Source: Toxotes chatareus (Eukaryota; Chordata; Actinopteri; Toxotidae). From it: 64,000 nucleotides of DNA. Under the pieces are notes generated by a model, which ran no database searches, had not been told where the DNA came from, and was given only the letters and a program-made list of their open reading frames with translations. Shown one piece after another: positions 1-13,576 of the stretch (position 1 is the stretch's first letter; every line of letters starts with the position of its first letter). The DNA lies in NCBI GenBank assembly GCA_016801885.1, contig CM028901.1, forward strand, positions 7,400,783 to 7,464,782, written 5' to 3'. The translations under genes were made by a program, and so were the position numbers.

Positions 1-117
1 ACACACACCAGCACCCTGTACACCAGAGCTACAGCCATCATCTTCTGCAGGTCCTCGATGGACGTGTTCTCGTCTATCTCTTCCACAATGAAGTGGGCAA
101 TGAATTTGGCAATGTCC
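1..117 (-). CDS. fam8a1: fam8a1 coding exon 3 (truncated by window edge)
   Basis: The acceptor is AAAG before 117. It reads DIAKFIAHFIVEEIDENTS, IEDLQKMMAVALVYRVLV and continues off the left edge. This is the acidic loop and the start of the second membrane helix of FAM8A1. Confidence 0.88.
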
Positions 118-1203
118 CTTTAAAAGGGGAGAGAGATTATGCCTATGTGAGGGCAGATCTGAGGAATGGTGAAACAACTTGGCACTGAAGCAACAATGCA
201 AATTCTTTAGTTACACAAATTGTCTATTTTGCATAACTGACCCACAGTTACACCACTGCCAGCTGAGACTGAGAAAAAAAAACTCTAATAAGGGAAAACA
301 GTGTTTAGTGACAGACTGAGATGGTTGATTTGAATCTTTAATACTTTAGGCTCTGTTTTTCATGTCTTCATTTGTTTATCCTTTTAGTTCAAAAGTCCAG
401 TTTCCCCGAACGCTGCTTTAAAGCTTTACTCACTTCATCCCACTCAGATGCATGATCCACAGCACAATAGTGGCCTTCACACAAAACAGGATAAAGAAAT
501 CCACTGTCTCTGCTAGGAACCTCTGGAGAGGGGAGGGGATGGTGTACTCTCGTCCTATGAAGCAAAAGGAAAAGTTTGTTTCAGATGCAACACAGTTTGC
601 AGGTCTGATGAAAGTCACCAAAGGTTGCCAGGAGACTGAGGGAGACTCTAAGCATATAAGCTTGTATACTTAAGCCTGCTTCCCAACAGACTCATGACTT
701 AGCTTATACAAACTAAAGACCACACATGGAGGCCAGTGACTACTACAGCCCCTCACTGTCAAACGGAGCATTAACTTACCTGCCTGAGGTGGATTTCCAT
801 TCTGCTGCTGCGCTGGCCGGGCATCAGTGGCGGGGGCCGGGGTCGCGGCTGAGCTCTGCTCGGTCTGGGCACCACCCGGATGAGAGGAGGATGCGGGGAA
901 ACTGAGAGGATAAGGGTAGCTGTACCAGCTTCGCGTGTCGACCGCCTGCTGTCCGCCGCCGGAGGTCGAGGCAGGTGCACCAGTTGTTTGAGCGCTGGTC
1001 CACGGCGGAGGGAAAGTACACGGCGGAGGAAAGGGGAAGGCCGACAGGGCCACCCAGCTCTGCCAGCTGGCATACCCCCAGTAATACTGCCACATCCACT
1101 GCTGCAACTTCGCGCAGTATTCCGCCGTTACAGTCGCCTGAGGCTGATTTGCCCCAGTTTCAGGGCCGTCACGGCGGCTGTCACCCGTGATAGTCGCGGA
1201 CAT
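1..1203 (-). CDS. fam8a1: FAM8A1-like RDD-domain ER membrane protein, 5' three exons (3' end off window)
   Basis: Minus-strand gene with exons 1203-780, 554-434 and 117-1, giving about 220 residues before the window edge. The junctions are CAG|GTAAGT (phase 1), CATAG|GA, AA|GTGAGT (phase 2) and AAAG|GGAC, and the joined frame stays open. The N-terminal exon has a conserved Trp/Tyr-rich stretch (QQWMWQYYWGY), then a Pro/Ala/Ser-rich low-complexity linker. Exons 2 and 3 encode the start of the RDD domain: GREYTIP, then RFLAETVDFFILF, which is the first membrane segment, then the acidic VEEIDENTSIEDLQKMM loop and VALVYR. These closely match human FAM8A1 as I know it. FAM8A1 is known as an ER membrane cofactor of the HRD1 ubiquitin ligase in ER-associated degradation. 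A chance of a paralogue (fam8a1a/b) remains. The start ATG at 1203 lies in a CpG-rich segment. Confidence 0.9.
434..554 (-). CDS. fam8a1: fam8a1 coding exon 2 (RDD domain start, TM1)
   Basis: It is 121 nt, acceptor CATAG before 554 and donor GTGAGT at 433-428. It encodes REYTIPSPLQRFLAETVDFF, then a hydrophobic helix (ILFCVKATIVLWIM), then HLSGM, nearly identical to the corresponding part of vertebrate FAM8A1. The Arg and Asp of RFLAETVDF are the first signature residues of the RDD family. Confidence 0.92.
780..1203 (-). CDS. fam8a1: fam8a1 coding exon 1
   Basis: It runs from the ATG at 1203-1201 to the donor GTAAGT (779-774). Coding length is 424 nt, leaving one base (phase 1) that joins exon 2 to make the Gly of GREYTIP. 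It encodes the conserved EYCAKLQQWMWQYYWGY segment followed by a disordered Pro/Ser/Ala linker. The open frame continues past the donor to 670, but that part is intron. Confidence 0.88.
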
Positions 1204-1330
1204 GTCTGACCCACTTCACAGCCTCACGAAATTAGTCATGAAAATGTTTTCGGTGGCCTTCTCACCGCCAGGTAATCCCTCCTAACCCCCGGTCATTAGC
1301 TCCCTGGTGGTTACCAGAACAACGCTCAGC
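1204..1330 (-). promoter_or_regulatory. probable fam8a1 5'UTR/promoter, CpG-rich
   Basis: The segment from exon 1 into this region is clearly richer in CpG than the AT-rich DNA that follows from about 1380, as expected for a housekeeping CpG-island promoter. No TATA box was recognised. The transcription start cannot be fixed from sequence alone. Confidence 0.45.
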
Positions 1331-4300
1331 TAAGCGTGTTTGTAAATACAGGGATTTCCAGCAAAGCTCAGCATTACACGTTACTTTCCAGACTCATGTC
1401 ATTGTATGTTATTTCATCTTTAAAAATAATTTAGACAATAATATGTCACTTAGAAATGCAATACCTACTATATCTGTAACGCAAATATCAGTAAAACACC
1501 CTAATGTTGTGAAAATGCTACTACTAACCCCCCCCCCCTTCTGTCGTTAATGGTATGGGCCATTTAAAGGAGCATCCTGTGTATTTTCCTATTTTCCCAA
1601 CGTTCAGTAACAGTTCCGTCCTCAGGCGCAAAATTAACTTCCTCATAGAAGTTTGAGGTATTGACCCATTATTTTAAAAAATATTTTTGTCATCACACTT
1701 TTTAAAAAATGTGAGGATTTTTAGGGCTTTTATATACCTCTTTTTGTAAATAAATAAATAAATAAATAAAAACTGTATACCCCCACTCATTTTCTCAGCA
1801 TGTGGCCAGTGTGCGTCCTTCCAGATAGAATTTAATACTATGATATCACCTTGAAATGTCTGAGTCACTTCACTTAAAGAACAGATACATACCAGCTATC
1901 GTGGGTAGAACTGGTTCAGCCCATTTCATATGGTAAAAGTGCCAAAAATAGTGGCAAAATAAACAAAGTTGTCCATTTTCAACAAATTTCACCTTTAACA
2001 ATTTTGATAAGAGCATTGTATTTATCAGAATCTAAAGCCTCTATGGTCACTGACACAAACCTTTTGGTGTGACTACAAACTAAATAACTTCCATTTCGAG
2101 TTGAAGCGTTTGGCCTGTTTATTACAGTGAATGACTCCTTGCACTCAGGCTCATATTTCTATAGCAAACAGGTGTGGAAATATAAACATACTGCAGGATA
2201 ATGATGGAAGTCCTTCCTCTTGGCCCAAACCAAAAGAATGCAACCTTTCAGTTGCACCACAAGAGAGCAGTAGAGGCCTTTTGATCCAAATTCATAACAC
2301 ATAAAACACAATGAACAGAATAATCCCTCCTCATATATTTATAATGGTATTATATCTGTTATCATTTTATATATTCTATTATGTTAATTAATTATATGAG
2401 CTCAGGTACACAAATGAGAAAACACTCTAACTGTAGTGTTTTTTTATTGTGTCCTCCTTGGGTTGGTTGCATTTTGTGCACATTTCGATATAGAATGATG
2501 CTTCATTCTGCCCAGAACTTTTGACCATTTAGATGTACATCCCAGGAGTGGGAGGTGTGTGAGTTTTGGCCTGCAGCCACATTTAGGAATCCCAAACATC
2601 TGAGTTCAGTGACAAATCAGTGGTCTGCCACAGAGGCCATCGGGGTCAAAAACTCAAAACTATGTAAAAGCTGCTGTGGAAGTGGCTTTGATTCAAAAGA
2701 CCTGCTGGCCGGTCAGCTGATGATCAGCCCCCCCTGCCTCTCTTCCTCTCTCTCTCTTCCCCCCTCTCTCTCTCACACACACGCTCATACACAGAGTTTT
2801 CTTTATGTCCCTCTTTCCCTGTGACCCCAATGTGTAGGAATTGCTCACTCATGTCTCCCACTCTTTTCCGTTCTACCTCTGCTCTTACTTCTGTCTTTTT
2901 CTTTCTCTGTCTCCCCCCCTTCGCTTTTAGTCTCCCCTCCTCTCTGATTAAAAGGGTGAGGTTTTGGGGGGGTTACATTTGCTGACTGGGCTGGCCCGAC
3001 TCTGTGGGTTAGGTGTTAGGTCTGCCAATTCTAAATGATTGTGCCTGGCCCACTGAATGGAGCCAGTGAGGCGGACGCCAATCCGACCCCAATGGGCGTT
3101 ATCCCTGTCGACAGAGGCCATACGATGACTGTGCCCAAAAGTAATCAGGGCCAAATAAAAGCTGCGTCCGACAAACGCTGACCCCCATAGAAACCCAACA
3201 ACCTGGTGGGATTACTGCTGTGGAGGTGTGTGTGTCTGTGTGTCTGTGTGTCTGTGTGAGTGTGAATACTGGAAGAGGGGTGAGTGAATAGGGGAGTTTG
3301 GTTAGTATACTGGTGGCAGCTGTGAGAAGGAAAAAAAAGGTTTTATTGCCTCCAAAATATATGATGAGTTCAAAAAATATGATAGAGTCATACGTCAGTG
3401 TTTAAACCAGTGATGGATGAACATATTGGCAATGTTGTGTGAACGACAAATAGCATAGGTTGTCCTCCAAGGAACTTCCACTGATGACTCTTTTTGATAT
3501 TTAAAATTTAACATACTCTCTTATTTCTCCTTTGGTTTTACACTCTAAAAAAGGACGTTTCAATACACACCAGCTGACTGTCATTACCTTTTAAAAAGCA
3601 GCCTTATGCACTGATTTGTGGGCTGAGATTAATTAACTAATCTAGCTTAACTTTTTTGAGTCACAACAACACAACAGGTTAATAATAGACAGCAAGCATC
3701 AGGAGATTAACATTTTGTACAGTAAATACAGTGTCCAAAAGCAGAAGTGACCTGTTCTGAAACTTGTGAAACCAGGTAATGTGTCTGCCCTAATGAGACA
3801 CTCTTGTGCTTCATTTTAACTGTAGTGTCAGAGGAGCAATTGGGCGTCTGGTCAACACAAGGCACATGCTCTCCTGCACAGCAGCCTCCTGTTTTCCATT
3901 TGTAGCAGCCTCACGATGGGACATTTGCATGCTTCTTTTTTCCTTAATGTCACAAAGAAAATGTTTCTCTTTATTAAGGCTTCACTCAACTGAAGATTGA
4001 TGAGACGACTGGTGATTGCACACACACAAACACACACACACTCCCTAGTACACATGGAAGATATGCCCCTTGTTTCCATTCATTTTTTTCTGCTCATGCT
4101 TGTTAGAAACTCTGTGCACATCACAGAGTGGGAGACAGACAGCCAGATGAACGATGCATTTACTGACCTAAAAGGTGCACATAGTTCTTGGAGTTCCTGT
4201 GGAAAAGATTGCTGTGTCTATACAGGATGTGTACCATACTCCTAGACATACACTAAGAGAACAAGGTCAACAAGTAACCTTATTTTATTGTGTATTTGGT

Positions 4301-7300
4301 CTAAATGTCTATTTTTTCCCCACCCAAGATACAAACCGTATTCCTCCTTCCATGAAAAAAATGCTGATTTTAAAAGGTCGCGGTGAGTGAACATTGGCAA
4401 CTGAGGGCCTTATTTGTTTTCCAAATCAAGACCTTCCTTGTCAAAGATTTGAGGAAAATGTATTAAGAGAAGAGTTGTTTTGCTCGTTTGAGCTGGGATA
4501 CATGAAATCTTAAATTAAGTGACATTTGCCTTTTAGCACACTGACTATCAGAGCTGACTATTTACAGAAGTTTAAATGGGTGACTCCCACAGTCATGTGG
4601 AATTTGACCACAGTTTACACAGAGGTTCTATAGATAACAGCATCAGTGGTATTAGTGATTTGGAGTGGGGGGCAGTTTAAAAAAAAGCGTTGACTTTTGG
4701 ATCCTCAAATGTATGTATGTATGTAAATGTGTAAGTTTGTCAGAAAGCCCAGTGGGAAACATTCCACTCTAGTTCAAGGATCAAGGAACTTTTGTCATAT
4801 GTTCATGTGGGAACTCAAGATTTAGATTTCTGCAGATTTGGCTTTATTCTATGCTCATGTGGTTTTCGTGCTGGCATGTTGCCTTGTACAACCACGTACT
4901 GGTTTAAGCTCTCAGTGCACACAAAGGTTAAAGCGCAGTGATTTAGGCCAGTCTGAATGTGTCCATTGGGTCACAGGTTAAAGAAATGAACAAAGCATTC
5001 GTCAGAGAATGCAGGGAAAGGGGTCACCCACATCCTGTTTTCACTGACTGTGGGGAGGGGAGCTGCCGTGGGACTTATGCATAAATCACTACTGTAAGAC
5101 TGTTTATGTGATGGTCTTAATCCATCAGCTAGAACACGCTATAATGAGAGCAACAGGGGATGTTCACAAAGATTGTGACTTCATGTTCCAAGTACTTATT
5201 TACAGTCTCAAACAGGATTAATCTCTTTGATTCACTGATTTCATGCAGCGATCAAAGAGTCTATAAGACTTACACAGTTGTTCCTTTAGTTGTTGCTTAG
5301 TTTATCAATTTATATATGTATATGTATATATTGGAATAAAGTGTAGAAAAACTGCTTCATCTGCTGAGGCAGCAGAGGGAAGTCCATGCTACCTTTGGCC
5401 CAAAGAAGAGAAAAATCCCTCTGAGATTCTGTTGCTTTGTCTTAGATGTGTAACAGTGAGAACCAATTAAGTGAATTATGTCTGCTTCCCTGGAGCCCTG
5501 ACAGGAACACCCAAGGGGAGAGTGAGAGTACAACTGCTCCCCCACCGGCTCCTGCTTCAAGCCAATTCCCCTCATCTTCCTCCTCCTTGTTGCTTTAACC
5601 CTCACCTAATTCTCATTATTTCCTGCATCTCTAACATCTTGGCACAAACCCACCTTTCCCCTGCTGCTGGCACACTGTGGTGAGGTGGCGAGGAGTCTAT
5701 CATGTTACAGTACTGGCCCTCCTCTTCCCTTAAAACCACGTTCCTTTCCTTTTCCCTCTTGCCAACAACACTTGTCTGCACCCCCCGCCCCCCCCTTTTT
5801 TTGTGTGTTTCTTATTCATATTCTCATCCCTGTTCTCACTATCTCCACACAGTTATAAACCCCTTAACTCATTGTTTGGGTTTTACAGCCCTTTACTGTT
5901 TTTTTTTCTCTGTTATCAACACTCTTTCCCAAAATAATGGAAAAACCATAAAAAATCCACTGTACACTACTTGCCCAGCACCAAAGAGTAGACAGACAAA
6001 ATTTGAAACTAGCTGTTGAATACAGTGAAGCATTTAACTGCTAAAAAAAAAAAAAGCAAATATGTCTCTCAGTAGTTGGTAGAGACCAAACTAGAGCTAC
6101 ATGTCCAGAAGCACAGGTCCCAAAGAAGAAGAAGAATGCCAGGTAAAATCTTGATTAAATTTTGCAGGTTTTAAATAACAAATAAACTGGATAAAATACT
6201 GAATGGTGACCTAATTTTATTACAGTGCTTCTTCTAAGAGTTCCTCTTGCCAGAATTGCTGGGTATTATGTAAGTCTGGAATGTCATAGTGGGAAATGAT
6301 GGTTGAAAAAATTTTTCTGATTATAGCTCAAAACTGTTTCCAGAACTGTTTGAGCCAATATAACAAGAAGTCTTGGCTATTTCTCTTGGTCCCTCTAGAG
6401 CAACAAAGCACTTGAGAAGACCTTTTTCACATGCTCTGAAGTCCAAATGATGACAAAGTCTGATGTCTGAAATCACTCTCTGGATGTTTCACTATGTCTC
6501 ACTTTGACCTCTACCATCAACCTCTCTTACTTCATTACACTGGTGTCAGGATCACGACTTTTAGTCACATGTCTTACTCTCCCTTCTGCTTTTTCCCCAT
6601 CAGAAGTCCTTTACAAGACAAAGAGCTAACACAAGAGTTGACCCACAGAGGGTGCTTGTTTGTTTAACGTGCAGCTGTGCATTGTGGGGAAGGCAGCTGA
6701 GCGCTTTCCTCGGTGAGTTTCACAAGGGCGTCGACTCAAACAGCTGTAAACCCACAGACCTCAGATTTACGGTTATAGTTCAGCTTAATGAAGAAATGCG
6801 CTCCTGTCCTACAAATACATAAGCAATTAGCTCTATCTACTTCATAGTCTTTATGGACTGTTGATGTGCTGTCATAGTCTCACTGTGTATTAACAATACA
6901 TACATAGTATTACGACTATCCATTGATTGTCACATGGCAACAGACTTTACATCAATGAAAAGAAAACTTTGTGGAAGCCTAATAAATCTGAAGACCTTGG
7001 AGAGGTTTGATGTTGGGTTTTTTGCTGCTGAAAGGCCTGTTTGTAAGCCGCTTTGAGAAAGGACAGCTTGTGACTAATGGCTTCCGTTTTCCTACCGCCT
7101 ATCAGAGGCTGCGGTTATCTCTCCAGTGCATTGTGGGGAAGTGCCTGTTGCCTACAACACGTCTCAAAATGTCCATCGGGCCGAATTTCCTGATGGCCTA
7201 TTGTTTATTTAATAGATGTTTCCTGAGTCAGGTCCAAACTGTCTGTACTCAGTCGGTGATGAAATGTAGCATCATTTACTTAATGTATATATTGCAGTAC

Positions 7301-9628
7301 TGACAAGCTTAGTTAGATAATTATAGCTCCTTGAAGAGGATGTTGACTTTCTTGCTTTTTTTTGGCCAAAGCAAGATGGCTTATTGGCTTTGAATTGGAG
7401 ATTCCCAAAGAAATAACACAAATAGTTTGGAAAAACTTTACACATTAACATTATTGTGAGGGTGTGGCATTTGTTAATGCTGGCCAAAATGTTGTAGGTA
7501 GTTGTTCAGTAGTAGAAATTTAATATAAAAATTTAAAATAAATAAATAAATAAAATAAACACAAAACTGACACATCCGACATATAGAGCTTCTATTTTTG
7601 ACAAACTATTGGCCTTCTTCTTTCATTTTTCTCAGCCTAATGTTCTTTGCCTCTTTCTGTTCATAAAAAATGTGAACCATTGAAATCAGGCCAGACAAAC
7701 AGCATAGTCTGACCTTTAAAATACCAACACCATTCAGCCATACCACCTGCATTAGAAGGTCAGTGTGTCTGTGTGTGCTGGTCTGTGTCCATACAAAGAC
7801 CAACACACACACACACACAAAACAATTCACTTAGATTACGTGAAATCTCGCCCTGTTTGTGATATCGACTGAGGTACAACAGACAGGCTGCTGTATTGTC
7901 TGGCACAAGTTGTCCTTCTAGCACAAAAGTGAAGTCAAACTTGAGACTGTAATGTCTGCTGCCACCCCCAAACATCCCAGTGTGCCTCTTTAAGGGGTCA
8001 CTCCTTTGCATAGCTTAATTTTAATGCTCAGTTGTACAGGTAATGCAAACAACCAGCTCAAGCACGCTTACATATATTTCTCTTTAATTTGCAACTTCTT
8101 TCGACTGAGTATGTAAAGTATGTGCATCTTTCACTTTCACTCATTTGATTGTATAATAATTCAGTGTTTGAAGTTAGTTTTCCCTCACAGAAGTTCCGTT
8201 CACGCTCTTCATGCTGTGGCCATGAAACAAACTGCTCTGCATGTTGCAGAGTCACCGAGTTCTTCCTGAGCACTGAGCGCAAACAGGAACCATCTACAGC
8301 ATGTTACTTCCCACCTGGTTCAACACAGACACACATACGTTCAGGCAGAGACTCACAAGCCTGCACACACAAACACGAACACTGATTTCAAAGATCACCC
8401 CACTCCTCACTCCCCCTACCACCATCACCCCCTGCAGATTACAGATCACATGTTCTGTCACACAGTAGTCGTAGGAGGAGGAGTGGATAAGACTGAACAG
8501 CACAGGGGTGACTTGTAGTGCACTCAAGCAGAAAATACCAATACTTCCTGACTTTTTATTGCCTAGCAGGCCATTTCTGCTATCTGTTGTTGAAGAGAAA
8601 TGCCCAAACACAAACACATGGACAAAAGCACAGGCAGGTAAACATGCTCATATATGCATGAAAGCCACAGCGACGAGCTTGGGTTTGAGTGCTCCCTAGG
8701 GGAAACCATTGTGTAGGATCTGGTTTGTATAACCTCACTTTAAAGATTTCCACCATCCTTCCTCTAGAGCTATACAATCACAGGGGCCTCGCTCTGAGCT
8801 AAACTTTGACAGGAACTCCTGGTGAGATGACTTGAAAAACAGTGATTCTTTGTGGTCTCCTCAAAGGCTAAAATGCGTTTCCTCATATACAGCGCAGGTG
8901 CCTTTAGAAGTTATATTTTGAGCTGTCTCTACACCCTTGCAACTGGAAGTGAGAACAGTTTGAAAACACTAGCTTTATTATAAATATAGTTACATTGAAG
9001 ACAGTCTCTCTGAGATGACTGGGGCTCATTACAGGGCTGATTGTTTTAAATATTAAGTATGCTTAGCCTCTTGGACAATGGAAAGGCTAACCAGAAACCG
9101 TGCAATCCAGTTGGTAAAACCTTTTAAAAATACTCATACAACTTGGCTTTCTGTCTGCATTCTTTAGCTGACCCTGACCTCTGATATCCCTGCAGAGTAG
9201 CCTAAATCCAAATTTCGGAATCTCTGCTCGCTTCTCAGATTTTTTTCAGCAAGAAAAAAATATTGAGTAAATTGAAAGAAATAGAAAAGAAAGTTGCGTT
9301 ATGTTTGCCTATTGCAATGGACTCTAATCTCTCATGAGCAATCTATTCTCTGTTGCTTTTTAAGTATACCAAGCTACAAACTAATGTGGTCTAATACAGC
9401 AGTCTTACCTGTTTTTTTTTTTTTTGTTTGTTTGTTTGTTTTGAGTTTTTGTTTAAACAGTTTTATAGAGGCGTTAATTCAACGACATGATTGTTTTGAA
9501 GGCTGCAGTCTGTGGTGCCGTCGCATACACTATATAAACAGTGGAAAAGAGCAGACCAATTATATCACTTATCAGATTCTGAATTAAGCAACAATGACTT
9601 ACTGATTTTTTTTGCATATAAAGATAAA
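1331..9628. other. intergenic DNA, no gene recognised
   Basis: No open frame here resembles a known protein or shows a paired exon structure; the short frames are chance. It holds simple repeats: (AAAT)n near 1749-1770 and 7540-7556, a C run near 1531, pyrimidine/CA tracts at 2736-2790, TG-type tracts near 3225-3260, and CA near 4020-4041. Segment 2945-3200 is of higher complexity, possibly a conserved noncoding element. Confidence 0.6.
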
Positions 9629-9703
9629 CAATGGGGTCCAAAAGTCTGAAACCACTTTCTCATTTTGAGTGGGAAAGTGGTCTCAGACTTTTGGACTCCA
9701 CTG
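9629..9703. repeat. 75-bp near-perfect hairpin (MITE-like palindrome)
   Basis: The arms 9629-9660 and 9672-9703 are reverse complements with only a few mismatches around a loop of about 11 bases. The core of one arm is GTCCAAAAGTCTGA and its partner is TCAGACTTTTGGAC. This looks like a collapsed pair of terminal inverted repeats of a small DNA transposon. I recall similar palindromes as dispersed in fish genomes; the family name is not known to me. Confidence 0.75.
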
Positions 9704-12228
9704 TATAAATTACTCAAGTTTTTTAAAAAGTTTTGCTGTGATTGGTTTCACCCAGATGTCTACACTTGTTCCAAACCTTGATCCAAAACAGTGTCCCTTC
9801 CTGGAATCCCAGACACATCTCTCTGAGTGTTTGGGGAGATAATGGAACAGTCTGCCTCTGTGTGACCAGACAGGACACCACTTGCATAACACTCAGACAC
9901 TTGCTGAAGAAATCAGAGTCCACTCTTTAGTAAGCTATAACTGGATGGCGAGGTTCAGTAGAAAGAAAGCTTGTTGCATGGCAACCAGCCTTCCCTACAG
10001 TTCCATGGGGCCTCAATCGACATAGTTCTGCCCAGCTGTTTGGCTGTCCTTGGAGACTGATCTTGGGTGTTTTAGACCCTGTGGAGAGGATTGAGGTGAA
10101 ATTGGTGAATGTACCGTGTTATGAGTGAATGTGAGAGCATAAACCTCACAGCAACCCTCCCAGACTTTGTGAAATGAATCCAGGTGGGGGCTGATCTCAA
10201 GGCCATCCCCACCCACCAGCAGAAACCTAAGTTGAAAAACATAGAGTGGGAGTGGGAATTGAGCTGTAGGTACAGATGGGATAGTCTCCTCATTTTGTTT
10301 TTGCTTGCATTTCCCCCCCTGAAGCCAAAACCATCCAGACTCAACAGCAAACCACAATGAGAAAGCTGATATCAAGCTACTCTGAAGCAAATGTTTTTGT
10401 ATCAACATTTAACGCTGACACGTTAAGTTACAATCTCACTATTTCAGTGCAATGTTTTTGATTGAAAAACAAGTGATAAAGGGGAGTTTATTTTTGGATT
10501 TTAAAGTCTTATTTGACAAGTAAAATGATCAAGAACAAGCATAAAATCTATCCAGACACTTAAAAGACAGAGGCAGAAAAATGACTGGAAAAACATTCAG
10601 TCAGGTCACCTATCACAAGCTTCTTGAATTCTAAAAATCCATATCTACTTATGCCGTACGTATGCTGACATCACTAAGGGAATTATCTGTAAAGTTTTAA
10701 AACTGTTATCTGTCTAATTCACCTAATCTTCACAGTTCTTCAGATGTGAACAAAAAAATCAACATCAAGAAAAGAAAAAACAGAGCCACGCATCCTGTGT
10801 TGCATGAGAATTTATATCTCACTTTATATCTCACTCATCAGTGCCGATCCACTTAAACATGAAAGGTGTTTGTGTTTGCCAGAGTTTAAGTTAAGGACAA
10901 CCAGAGGACAAGCGGAGGAAGGGTGTCAACCCCACAAGTCAAGTGGAGCTTTCCAGATGTCAAGCAGAGGATGTGAGTTCATTCTTCTCATGTCCAAGAC
11001 AATCTTTCTAAAACACACATCTCCAGTGTCAACAAGTTATCTTTGTCCATCAGGCATGAGATCACACACAGACACACATACACTCAAATCGGCAGTCTGC
11101 ACTGTGTGAGTAGTGTATGAGTCATTTCATGTACACCATATTATTTATATACCTAAGTGTATTTTCTTGAATGTGACATATCCTAACCTGAGGTTGATAC
11201 CACTGAATGTCTAACTGCCATTTTATCCTGTCGTGTTATGCCAGCGAACTCTCAGCAGGCTTCTCACTATCTTCCTCCCTTCCCAAACAGTTTCCTAATT
11301 TGTATTCTGAAACCACACTACTGATGTAAGGTTTACCTCTGTCAACTGTGGACAACGGAGGAAGATCAGGACCTTTCCTCTGCACTGCATTACCTTCCCT
11401 TCTATCCTGTTGGGCCTTATGCTGGAAAATATTTTTTCAGATGCTCAGAGGGAATCTCTGCCTCATGCACACTGTTCATGTATTGTTTTTTTGTACAGCT
11501 CCCACCAAATCACATAATGAGGCTGCAGCTAACAGTAGTAAAAAAAAAAATGCCATCAGTGAGAGCCACTTGCAGAATGTGACTCATATTTTTTCTTGAA
11601 GTTTTCCAGCTCCAGTTTCCAAGTTTCATTTTAGATAATTAAAAAAACGCCGTGGACCATCAAATCAAGATGTCTGAGATAAAACGGGGAGGTGGAGATC
11701 TGCCTCATTCCCCACAGTTATCCAAACAAAGTGACGGGGATGCCTGTGGATCACAAGCACTGCACCTGTAAGTCAATCCGTAGCAGATGTGATCTTTTCT
11801 CTCTGGCTGTGAGAAAATGATCATGTTTTTGAAGAACCATTACAATGCACATACACAGAATTTTGAATAGTATGCACAGAGAAAGAGCGGGGGCTTTTCA
11901 GATTCGCTTGGTCAAGTTTTTCTTTTTTTGCCAGACAGCAGAGGTGTGTGACCTAGAAGACATGACCTGCTGCAGCAGCGTTTCGTCTGGTCAAAGCTCG
12001 GTTTTGGATGTTAAAGAGCCAACAACAACATATATAAAAGCAGCAAGGTTTACCTCTAATGGTCAACATGTAAGCAGTAGAAAAAAAACATGTTTCTGCA
12101 ATGTTAGCCACAGGTATGTGTTAAAATTAATACCATCTTACTAGTGAAAAGTAATGTTCATGTTGACATACTTCACACTCAAATCACTGCAAAATGATTC
12201 ATGGTGTGGCAACTTTATGGTTATCTAG

Positions 12229-12259
<31 letters not shown>

Positions 12260-13570
12260 CATTTTTGGATGATTGGTGATTTGGCTGAATGGACCTGTTT
12301 GGCGGGCATAGGGTAACTGCTATCAGGCTCTTGCTCCCTGCAAGCTATCTAGTAGAGATTTTGAAGTCCCAGAGGCCAAAAGGCACTGCTCTTCTGGAAC
12401 ACTGCCTGGCCCCAAGGTTTTCTTGTGACTTGGTTGCACAAAAATAATTTTGGTGCCAGGTTGCTTGCTTTTTGTAACAGATGGGAAAAGGTTAAGTGTT
12501 AAGTGCATAGAGGAAATAGTACGTCCTCTGTTTCAGATTCAGATTAGCGCCGTGTGTTGTTTTACAGAGGGCCATGTGTCTTACAGTGCCACTGTTATTA
12601 ACAATGGCTCCTTAACTGTAAAAGTGAAATATAGTTGCGGCACTAAAACAGCCAATGACAACTCTGGTGACCTTTGCTAGCCATCCACTGTGATGTTCTC
12701 ATCCACTTGGCATCTCCCCAAAAGTTCAAATACTGTATGTCCTCAATTGCTGCCAGTACCATTGTCCACACAGAAGGGAACAAGAGTGTTGGCCCACAAT
12801 TCCACCTGTTTCAGCTGTTTTGGCCATTAGGTCCAATCAGTGCTATCGTATCGCTTTCCTGTCATGGGAAAGTGGATGTCGCCTCTGGAACAATCCTCAA
12901 CCCCAACACACAGAAACACACACACAGACACACACACTTGACCAGTGGCCAAAGGGCGGGGGCGTCAATGGGGACAACCCATAATGCTTTTAGTTTCTCC
13001 ACGTACGTACAGCTGCCAATACATGTGCAATGGGAAATGTTCGACCTCCCAAAAAGGAAGAGGGGATACATTTCCTCAATGAACTCTCTGCATGATGCCC
13101 TTGATACTTCTAAATAGAGTTCACATTCCTCAAGGAGCCCCTGCCAACACACATCATATATCATCAGGATGGCTGACTGTTTGCTTCTTGACCTTTGAGT
13201 GGGGAACATGTTTGGACCCCTTTTAGCTTTTGACCAAAATAAGGAAGCATAAATGAACCGTACAAGCAAAAGCAGCTGGAAAATGTGATTGCAACTGGAA
13301 TAATTACAGTAATATTCACCGGGCATGAGAATAAACCATTAAAGTCAGGAAATCAGCTTGTCAAAATAGGTGGTATGTTCCCATTAGAGAACTTTTTTTT
13401 TGGTACAGCATTCCTCTGCATGCCCTAATGGCTGGAATGCTTTGAAGAATGTCATAATTGAATGTGGATATTACACCATTCAAATAAACAGCAAATTAAC
13501 TGACTTACAGAGAACTATCAGCACAGTCAGTAAACACAAAGACAACATTTTGGACAGTTTCTCATTAATT
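9704..13570. other. intergenic DNA, no gene recognised
   Basis: It holds a 29-base T run at 12231-12259 and CA tracts near 11065 and 12905-12940. Overlapping open frames on both strands at 12674-13326 (147 and 154 codons) match no family I recognise and have no splice or conservation support visible here. Confidence 0.55.
12231..12259. repeat. poly(T) tract, 29 bases
   Basis: An uninterrupted T run, possibly the A-tail of an old minus-strand retroposon. I recognise no SINE or LINE body on its right side. Confidence 0.7.
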
Positions 13571-13576
13571 TTTATT
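13571..13576 (-). terminator. probable fabp11a polyadenylation signal
   Basis: TTTATT on the plus strand is AATAAA on the minus strand, about 200 bases past the fabp11a stop codon. That is a reasonable 3'UTR length for a FABP gene. Confidence 0.5.

Noticed and set aside
7007..7303. 98-codon plus-strand frame
   Set aside because: No family resemblance, no paired exons, and an AT-rich setting; the size is within chance expectation for 64 kb.
12674..13326. Overlapping 147- and 154-codon frames on opposite strands
   Set aside because: Neither resembles a known protein, there are no matching splice sites or regulatory signals, and part of the frame is a CA tract.
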